Both the position numbers and the translations under genes were made by a program. Below the pieces are notes generated by a model. It saw only the letters and a program-made list of their open reading frames with translations. It was not told the origin of the DNA and made no database searches. DNA of 64,000 nucleotides from Lingula anatina (Eukaryota; Brachiopoda; Lingulata; Lingulida; Lingulidae), in NCBI RefSeq assembly GCF_001039355.2, contig NW_019775414.1:615683-679682 (forward strand), given 5' to 3'. This document shows positions 23,925 to 34,400 of the stretch, one piece after another (the first letter of the stretch is position 1; every line of letters begins with the position of its first letter).

Positions 23925-24065
23925 GAGATCCATTTGCTTCAACGCTGAATGAATATTAGGCTCTGTGACTTCACCACGCCTATCCTGCGCCCGCTTCTTC
24001 CAGGGTCCAACTGTCAAGTGACCGCGCAGTCGAGATGACAGCTCGCACTGAACTGAGCGGGTAAT
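23925..24065 (-). promoter_or_regulatory. GC-rich block, possible minus-strand first exon
   Basis: A 140-base island of higher GC in AT-rich DNA. The minus strand has an open frame (SSRLRGHLTVGPWKKRAQ..., EVTEPNIHSALKQMDLG) ending at a donor-like GTCTC|GTGAGT. Downstream on that strand lie the duplicated exon-like cores at 22.1 and 23.0 kb. It could be the 5' end of a non-coding or diverged transcript, or a mobile sequence. Confidence 0.35.
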
Positions 24066-24069
24066 TGTT

Positions 24070-25404
24070 ATGTAAATTACAACAGGTATGGCAAATTTTC
24101 ATTGAAAAGTTGCTGTGGAAATCATTCTCACAAAAAATTGAATATATTGTACGATCTTACAGATTAATTGGTAAAATCAAGATTTTATGTGATCTTGAGT
24201 GCTATAGATTATTCAACAAAACGTTCATAAGTGTCTTAAAATGAACTCATTGCAGAATGCACCAAGACCTAGTACGAATAAAGATAATTGGTGGAGACAG
24301 GTAAAATTCGCTCACCCGTGTATTGTCATGTTAAGGTAATTGTATGGTTCAGTATGACTAAGGGGATTTACTATAGCTGTCACTACTATCTTGCTTGTAG
24401 ATTTTTTGGACAAACATAGAACTCCTATTGTAGGAGTCTTTATACATGGCAGAGAACTAGTAGAAATTGTGCTTGAAAAGACAAAACATCGGCAATTTTA
24501 GTTAATATGATTTATGTAATTGCAATATATCCACATCTTTTGTCTCAAGTATTATTCTGAACGTGAAAAACGCCAATTTGTGAAACATTCATAAAACTGC
24601 ATAACTTCAGAAAAACAATCCAATCAGTTGTCGAACTTTAGATGTATTAAGTCCTATAATCTCTGTTAGTTTGAAAACAACAATTAACACGCTATTCTTA
24701 TACTTATGCAATAAATAAATAAATAAATAAATAAATAATCCATGCAAGTACACGACAACGGGCGCAGTTGTTGGCTTTTCGTTCTGACATAAGGTGTCTG
24801 CCAATAAAAAATGAAAACATGGTGAATGGTTTTTGGAAAGACTGTTGCTTTTAATATTTATGAATCTCTTTGCAGAACTGATAACTATAACACATAGTAA
24901 AAGACGCATAAAGAAAATAGTTTTAGCGTTTATTTTGATACTTGTTATAATTTTCATGATTGATGTACAGTTACTAACAAAAACCTAATGTTTCTTTGCT
25001 AGCTTTATCGCTGAAAAGTTAGCTGAACAACAAAAAACAAAATGCGGCTGTCCAACTTCCCATCAGCACACACCGTCTAAAGTATTGTGACGATTTATAT
25101 AAGTTGAAATTGCCTCTACTTGAATACAATTGAACTTAAATCATTTCCTATTTAAATGCACTTTATGTACTTTATTCATTTTTCAGGTGTTCACGCAACT
25201 ATAATTCCTCCATAAAAATGTTTGATAATTGGAAGACCAGTGTTGAGTTGCTCTGCATTATTCTTCGAGATTCTTCTGGTTTAGAAAAAAAACATTATAC
25301 TTGACAAACAGGCATTGAGAATTATTCCAGCCCTTTCAGGTCTTGTATGTCACACCTGTAATATTTACAGGAAACAAAATCCGAAGCTCGACTGGCAAAG
25401 CGCT
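24070..25404. other. non-coding interval downstream of RAD17
   Basis: AT-rich, with an (AAAT)n microsatellite at about 24711-24739. No gene is recognised. The high-coordinate end includes the RAD17 3' UTR. Confidence 0.5.
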
Positions 25405-28400
25405 TCAATCATCAAAATCCTCAATCACAACTTCTTCTTCCTCCTGCTCTTCAGCAGCTCCTCCAACTTGGAGATTTGATTGACTACTGGGAATGTCATT
25501 TTCATCTTCTTCTTCTTCACCAAGGACTCTTTTATTTAGGTGGGGGACATCCTGCACTGCCAGTGAAGGTTCTTCATTATCCACATCCATCTCAACATCC
25601 TTTTCATCTAGACGTTCTGGATATGACCTGAAAAATGTACGAGCAGAAAGGAATTTTATTATAAATAACATCAAAAGCAAAAATGTGGTCAACTTCTTCT
25701 CATTGACAAGCGTTTTGGATTTCATCTGAAATTTATTGGAATGTACTTCCTTTCTGCTTAAAACTGCCAGTTTAAATACAACTGACAAAAGAAAATACTT
25801 TTCTATACATCAAGTCTTGATATGTTCATTATATTTTACTACATAGGAAAAGAAAAATGTATATTTAACTGACCTTGAAGAGAACTTCAATGATGAATAC
25901 TTGCAAAGATCTTGGAGGAAGGTGAACTGACCTGAATCCAAATAATACATCTATAGTTCCTTTGTATATTATTTATTCATTACATACTTAATAAATCATA
26001 ATTATATATATAATACAAAATTTATTTAAAATATCCAGAGAAAATAATGATAATGGGATATAAATACTTCTAGAGAGCTTCTTAGTGTAGTAGAGACATG
26101 ATGCTATACAATATACTGACCATTTATTACTTAATAATAATAATAATAATATTTATTTCTTAAAACCGCACTACACTAGCGTCTCAGTGCTGTTTACAGG
26201 TAAAATTATTAGGATTACAACTTATTATATATATAATAAAAGCTAAGGTTAAAAAAAAAACAATTAAAATAATTAAAACTGGTTAAAATAGTAATGGTCT
26301 GAACAGTAAAACTTTTTTTTCTGATAAAATGAGAAGATATTAATTAAAATACTGTGCAAATAAGAATGTTTTTAAATCTTTTTTAAAAACCTCAACACTT
26401 TCAATAGTCCGAATGTGTGAGGGTAATTGATTCCATAAAATTGGTGCTGAAATTGAATATGCCCTGTGGCCGTAGGTTTTGGTTGTTTTTTTATTATCAT
26501 TTCTGATAAAACAAGGAGTGGAGGTGGATCTGGTAGACCTGGTGAGACTGGGTGTACTTGGATGTAGCATCGAGTTAAAATATGAGGGGCATTCACCTCT
26601 AGTGAATTTAAAAACAAACAACAGTAATTTAAAAACAATTCTCTGTCGTACAGGAAGCCAATGTAGTTCGAATAAAATGGGTGAAATGTTTGATCTGAGA
26701 GGGATTTTGGTCAGTAGTCGTGCTGCAGCATTTTGGACAGATTGCAATTTTTCAATTTGATAGGTAGGAAGACCATACAGTAGACTGTTTCCGTAGTCAA
26801 GATGTGAAGTTATAAAGGCATGAACAAGCCTCTCCATTTGACTTTTATCAAGGATGTGGGATAGTTTGGAATTTTTTTTAAGACCATAGAAAGCGGCTTT
26901 GCATTTTTTACTGATGTCGGTAGCCATATCGCACCTATTATCAAAAATTACTCCAAGTTTTTTAACCTCATCTTTTACCGTGACTGTACTGTTTCCAATT
27001 TCTAATAGTTCTAGTTTTTCCGCATCCTTAGAAAAACGAGAAGTAAAGTGAACTACTTCTGTTTTGCCATCATTGAAAACAAGTGAACTGGCATTAAGCC
27101 ATTGGCTCAACTGAATAATACATTTCTGGATAGATGGTATTACATCTGATGGCCTGTCGCAAACAATATAAATTTGTGAGTCGTCTGCATAGAGCATAAG
27201 GTTAAAACCGTACTCAGAGACAATGTCCTCAATTGGTGATGTGTACTTGTACAAGATCCACTAATAATGCTTGCATTTTACACAGAGGCAGAGAATAACT
27301 ATGAATAAACACATACAACAAACTCAAATAATGCTGACTGGGGTAGCGCTAACACTCACCAATTTAGCCAAATACTAAAACTGACATAAATTGGCTAAAC
27401 AAAAAGGGCTTGATTTGACTTGTTTTAGTCAAATTATAACCATTTGGATAACAAATTGACAAAAAAAGTGGTGATTTGGCTAAGCGAAAAAAAGTTGCTA
27501 GCGCTACCCCAGGCTGACATAAAAAGTAATATACGTAATGCTGTTTAACATGACTCTGCTGATAATATACCTGGATCATGCAGAGGAACACTGGTCAAGG
27601 ACAAATAAGGGAGATACTGGGTCTGAAGGTCTTCAGGAGTCCAGCTGTGACCTGAAAAGTACAAAATCAAATACAAATCACTTTGTTGCTATGAACCTTG
27701 TATACCTCATTAAATTATAAAATTACGTCTTTCGGAAGATTCCTATTACGTAAACTTAACTTGCACCAAGCATCTTTTCCTTTAAAAGTATAATCTAGTT
27801 CCCATTTTACATTTTAAGTTTTAGTTTTCCATTCTCGAACGTACCTTTAAAAAGTGTTCTTGCTGCTAAAGAATTTTCTCTAGCCTGAAAAAAAAAAAAA
27901 AAGAAATTTATGACAATATACCTCCTAAAATATGTTCGTCTGAAGTTCTTTACTTCATCTGAAACATGAACGTCTTTTTATCATTCATTTTGTTTCAAAT
28001 ATACACAAAGTTAATTACGCAATGCAACTGTTATTCATTATGTAAATCAATTGTTAAACAAAAAATATAATACAAACTCAGAGTCATTATTTTCTACCTT
28101 TTTGGCACTAGCAAACCACTGTGGCTTATGCAGTGGCTTCCAGCCCAGTCCAGAACCTCCAGTGCTAGTACTGCCAGCTCTAGCTGAGTTACTGAACATG
28201 ATACCCCTGGCTGCCACTGATGCTGCATACAATCCTTGAGATGTCCGAGACTAGAATAAATTAGGTCCCACTTTAATCAATACGAATTTTTTTTCATTGC
28301 TCATATTGTTATAATATTTCAACATATTGATTATACATATTTTTTTCATTCCACTGAATATATTGTTATAATATGTAAGCCACTGATGATGCATAGATTC

Positions 28401-31400
28401 CTTATGATGTCTGAGACTGTAAAAGAATTAGAAACCAGATGGATAAGGCAAATAATTCTAGTTTATAAATCATAATTTCATCACACATATTGAAACAATA
28501 AATCCTATAGCCGTCTTGAAATGCAAACACCTTTAATGCAATAAAACAGTAGTGTTCTTGACTAAGAATTGTACTCTATATTTTGATCCACCATCTATAG
28601 ACATTGTTGACATGAATGGCGATTTCACATCTGAATTCGTAGCATTGTGTACAACTCTGGGCCCGGTTGCACCAACCGGTCGTAAGTGAGGCGTAGCAGT
28701 TGCGCCGGCGTAAACCGGGCGCAAATCGCTACGCCCGAGTAACGCCAGTTGCACCAAACTGGAATAGTGTTTATGTCGGTCTTAACTAAGTCATAAATTT
28801 ACGCCTGCCAGGTAGGAGGAGTAAGTCGGTCGTAGCGAAATGGCGAGGCTTGTTCACAGAGAATTTGATGAACATTTTCAACGAGCTCTAAGGAGGGAGA
28901 GGGTAATCAGGGACAGAGTTAACCCTTTGGAAGTATATGATGATCTAGAACTGTATGAACGATTCAGAATGGATCGGAGGGCCATTCTGGATCTGACGGC
29001 CATAATCGGAGGTGACTTGGACTTTCAAAGTCGTCGAAACAAAACACTATCGCCTGTAATACAAGTCCTTATTGCATTACGTTACTTTGCATCAGGATGT
29101 TTCCAGTCTTTAGCTGGAGACATGATAAACGTGCATCGAAGTACAGCAAGTCGAGTCATAAGCCATGTAGCATCATCTATTGTGCGCAGGTTTGATGAAT
29201 TTGTAGCCATGTCCCTGGAGGATGCAAATGTCGCAGAAGGCAAAAGAAAGTTTTACACCCTAGCAGGCTTTCCACATGTCATTGGGTGTGTGGATGGAAC
29301 TCAAATACCTATCATCGCTCCGAATGAAAGGGAGTGGGAATATGTCAACAGAAAGGGACGACATTCCATCAACGTGCAGTTGATATGTGATGCTGACTTG
29401 CGTATCATTAATGCAGTTGTGCGATGGCCAGGATCAACACATGATTCACGTATTCTCAGGGAGAGCAATGTTTATGAGGTGATGGAACAGAATCCTAAGA
29501 GGGGTGTTATTCTCGGCGATAGTGGTTATCCACAATTACAGTGGCTTATGGTACCATTTTTAAATCCTGTTACAGAGGGACAGCGAGAATATAACAGAGT
29601 CCACATGTCCACACGAAGCACAATAGAACATTGTAATGGCATTCTCAAGAGGCGTTTCTCCTGTTTAAACATGATTCGCTTATCACCCCCCAGAGCTTGC
29701 AATGTCATAATGTCCACAGTAGCTTTACACAACCTATGCCTGAGGTACAGGGATATTGGAAATGAACTAGAATTGCTGCCTCATGAGCCAGAAGATAGGG
29801 GAAACTTATACATTGATGGTTTGAACGACATAAACGGGCGTGTTGCCAGGCAGCAATTTGTTGACAATTTCTTTACGTGAATTAATAGTGAATTTATATA
29901 ACATGGTAATTGTTACAATTTTTTGTTTCAATCACAAAGTTTCTGTCCATAAATATAAGAGGATATTTAATGCAATTATATATCGTATTATCTATATATT
30001 GTATTAAAAATAACTAAATAATAAACGCAATAAATCTATGGTGACACATTTTATTAAAGTAAACTCCTAGAAATGTATATTGAAAATTCCATCATTTTAA
30101 ACAGTACATAGAGGTAATCCATCACCGGCAAACATGAAAAGAAACTTTGACAGAATATCACAGCCGATGTCAATGCTATGGCTACAGCTAATCGAACCTT
30201 GGAAGTGTTAAAAAAAAAACAAATGAAAATATTTTTACGCCAAGATGAAAAGAAGCGAATCTCTAACTGAAAGCAATATTTTAGACAGGAGGCACACGAC
30301 CAGTGTGCAATTATACCAGTACAACATTTCATAAATTCTTGGCCCTAAGTAGTTTGATTTCCAAGTTCAATTTCACGATTTCTCTACTCAACTTGCGTTT
30401 TTCCAATTTAACTTTCTCAATTTCTTCCTTAAGCAATATTTTGTGCAGTTCTTCTCTTTCTGAGCAGGAAGTAGCATAGCGTCTCCTCTTGGTTGATGAA
30501 GCGGCTGAATAAGATCTTTTTCGTTTCGATGTGCTAAATGTGGCTTCTGATTCATGTAACTCTGATATTGATTCCATTGGTGTTGTCGACGTAGACGCTA
30601 CCGCGGGCTCTACACTGGACGCTGCCGTGGGCTGCACTGTTGTTGCTGCAGTCTCCGTGTCCGACTCTACTGACTCAACTGCCGGTACACTACTCTCTGA
30701 TGGCGATTTTATATATGAAAAGAAACATTTTATATTAAAAATTACTTCTTAGACTTCATGAAGCATCAAATCAAGAACCATTTATTAAGTTTTTAAACTA
30801 ATAATGTAACTTTTCACAGTGTAGAAACACATAAGATATCTAATTTATTAATAAAAGATAAGATAAATTACTACTATCATTTGACTGTTCAATGATAAAA
30901 CAAGCGTTGCTACCTGTATCAGGTGCTTGAGGTGTCTCAGACATAATAACACCACTTTCTCCTCCTACAATAATTCCTGTCATAGAAGGAGAATTTTCAC
31001 CCACTATGTCCAGGATTATGTTGGTGTAGGGGCCTTCCACTGGCTGTATACCTCCTCCTGTCTTCGGCCGCTTTCTGTTTGAAAGATCCTTTTTTGCCTT
31101 TGAGTACAAATCTTTCCATTTGTGTTTTAACTCCTCCACACTTCTATTAGCTGCACCTACGGCATTGACTTCGGCCGTAATGTTCTGCCAAAGTTTCTTT
31201 TTCTGTTCGGCAGTGGTTGAGTTGCTCAGTTTGCTGTTTAAAATGATGGAATTTTCAGCATACATTTCTAGGAGTTTCCTTATTTCTCCGTCACTGAAAT
31301 TTCTCTTCCTAGCTTTCTTGGACAGCTTGGTCTCCATTCTACAGTCGAGGCTATGACTGAAGCTACGAAGTCCGTATTTGCTTATTAAAACCAACCTCGA

Positions 31401-34400
31401 CTTGCTGAACACTCATTCAACGAGGCGTTGCTCCGGCGTAGCTAAGACTGTCATGTTTTGTCTTGGTGCAACGGGCGTAAAGAGGGAGAGTAAACCTGGC
31501 GCATGGACGCCAGGCGTTGCGGTTTACGACCGTCGTAGCGAAACAAATTTACGACCGGTTGGTGCAACCGGGCCCTGGTTATTTAGCCTCTAACTCTACT
31601 TTTGTTTTACCATCTTAACTAGAGACCATCAATAACTTTATTCATACTTAAATTTACATCTATACAAAATAACTTAGCATAAAAAAAACTGGTAGTGTGA
31701 AAATTCATCACCATTAATTATGATAAGACAGATAAATGCAAAATTATCAATACAGATTTTTCCATAAAAACTTAATGGTAAAACATACCTCTACATCAGC
31801 ATAATATGTCATTTTGTTAAATTTATCCTTAACTTTTATTTCAAGTTTGAATTCTGAATTAAAGAGTCTACTGACGACACTTACCACCCAGTCTGAAGTA
31901 AGGAAATCACAGTCACTAATATATTCACTTGCCCTCACAACATCATCTATATCTGTATAAAAATCCACATAATTCTGCTGCAGATATGCTGTGAAGAAGT
32001 CTCCAGATAAGTTGGACCTTTCAATTACAACCTAGTTTTTAAATAAACATGATATGTATTTGATATGGATGCTTCTGTAAAGGGTAAAATATACAAACCA
32101 TTTCAAAACGATATGACGAAATTAAGAAGAATGATGCTGAAAACAATTTCTTGTTAAAATCCTCAATCAAACATTTGACAAATGTTTAATATTAAACCTA
32201 ACCTTACCCCAGCATATATAACCACATTTTTGCATAATCTTGTATAGTATAGTACATAAATTTTATGTATTTCAGAATGGGAAGTTTTGAAAGGATTTTT
32301 TAATTACTGTCAGTGCTTTCAGGTCATTTTTACTTCAGCAAAATCTTTACCTCTGGATTCAAAAGCAAATCATGCCGTGAATACTGTGCTAAATGTGGTG
32401 GGAGCAGGAGAGCATCAGAACTGTCTGGGTCTCCTACAATGTAAAAAAATATATAATATTAATCAACCAATTTCCACTAAATTACTAAGAAAAATATGAA
32501 TGGTAATAATATTTAAGTTTGTGTTTATAGAAATAACACCTTCAAACACTGTTAATCATAATGATCATTCGTTGGACAGAATTTGGTAAGTAAAATAAAT
32601 CATTTAAATTTGCACAGCCTAGTTTATTGTATCAATTTTTTTTCATAATTCAGCATACCTGGAATGGCAATTACTCACTTTTACAATGTAAGATCTTTCC
32701 CAGAGCCCTGAATAAGAATAATGAAGTGTCTTTCCCTCCAATGGCCGCAAGATCTGTCTCTTCCTCATCTCCTGCATTCGATGTGCCTTTTGTCTGCTTG
32801 GACTTTGCAGATTTTGATTTTGATTTTGAGCCCTGCCCACTTTTCTTCTTGTCCTTACAGGATGATCTCATTATATTGGCCAAATCTGCTGTGTCTAAGA
32901 TGGTAACAGAATATCATTTTCATGAATGAAAATAAACAGTTTTCTTCTTGTGGAACTGATCTTTAATCATAATAATACTCATAACATTAATACTTTTTTA
33001 AATATTTGTCCTAGTGAATCAAAGAAATTTTAATAATAAAATTTAGTTTCTCTAATTTCATTTTCCTACCCTATCAAACAGACATTCAACAATAAATAAT
33101 ACTTCTTGTGAACAGTACATCTTGTGTTAATTAAATCAATACTTTGAAAGTTCATCTTCACTAACCTCTTAGACAGGCAAACTGTAAAGCATTAACAGCA
33201 CCACGGATATCTCCAGAGCTTGCATTGGCAATAGCTTCCAGAGTCGACTTACTTGGAACACTAAACTTATGGGCACCCTGACAAAGGCAATATGAAGAAT
33301 CAATGCTGTCATATATATTGTGTATAAAATAAATATGATATCAAAATTTAAATTTAATGTAGTAAGATTTTTATCAGAGTTCAAAAGTCAACTACTGGCT
33401 GAAAATTTCCATCGGTGAATTTTTAGTGTAAAAATTATAAGTTGTTGGATGACACTGTAGGTTTTGATTTTCTTCTTTTTTTTATTTCTCAGAAAACACT
33501 ACAGAAAGCATTAAAACAAAAAAGGGCATATAACAGAGATGGCAAACTTCCTGTCATAGACATTGTACCTTAGTAGATTCAGTTGTAGCTATCCTTTGTA
33601 ATACTTTGACCATACTTGTTGGCGCTACTGGATTAAAACTGAAAATAAATTAGTACAAGATATCAAAACATAATATTAGGTTGCTCACCATCAATATCAT
33701 GTTTTAATTGCTCCTTATTAAGTTAACCATAAAACTCATCATACCATTATTAAATCGCTTCCTAAAACGATATTTATCAAGTTGACTTTAGTTATTAATA
33801 CCAACTCACCTAATGTTGTATATATTAAGCTGACTTTGTAGATCTTTTGGGAAGAGATGCCTCTCATTGGACTCACCACCTGCACTATCACTTATTATAA
33901 ATACCAGAGGACAGTGACCCGTAGAGACATATTTTCTGGAAATAACCATAAAATTGTACTACTCATTTACTAAAACATATGCGCTTCAACCTTGCTGAAA
34001 ATTAGGTGCTATACATAGTTTGTTAAGTTTTGAAATCAAAGTTTGCACAGAATTTTTTTCCTTTAAAAATAATTTTAATTTTGGAAAACATCATCATTTG
34101 TATACCTCAATATTTCATGGAAGTCTTTTGACTGTCTATAAAAGAAGTTGGGAAAATCCTGAAAATGGAAAAAAAATTCGACATTCATCAAAAATAACAC
34201 ATAATAGTGGCATTTACTGTATTTCAGGCTTCATACTTCAAATACAACCCAGAATCTATTACTGACATAGCTCCATAATCCTTAAAAACATCGTGTTCAG
34301 CGAAAAAATAACAACATCAGATCAAATCTGATTCAATAGATAATCAAAAGAGAAAACACTCCCTCAAGCACATCTTAATTACTTATACCTTGCTGAAAAT

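Larger units (their letters stand above)
28660..31574. mobile_element. apparently intact PIF/Harbinger DNA transposon
   Basis: A 2915-bp element in a RAD17 intron. Both ends begin GGCCCGGTTGCACC and share a perfect terminal inverted repeat of about 26 bp. The 3-bp direct repeat CTG flanks it (28657-28659 and 31575-31577), consistent with the 3-bp TWA/CWG duplications of Harbingers. It carries both expected genes, a DDE transposase (plus) and a Myb/SANT-type protein (minus), convergently arranged. Both frames are open and the TIRs match perfectly, so the insertion is probably young. Confidence 0.93.
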
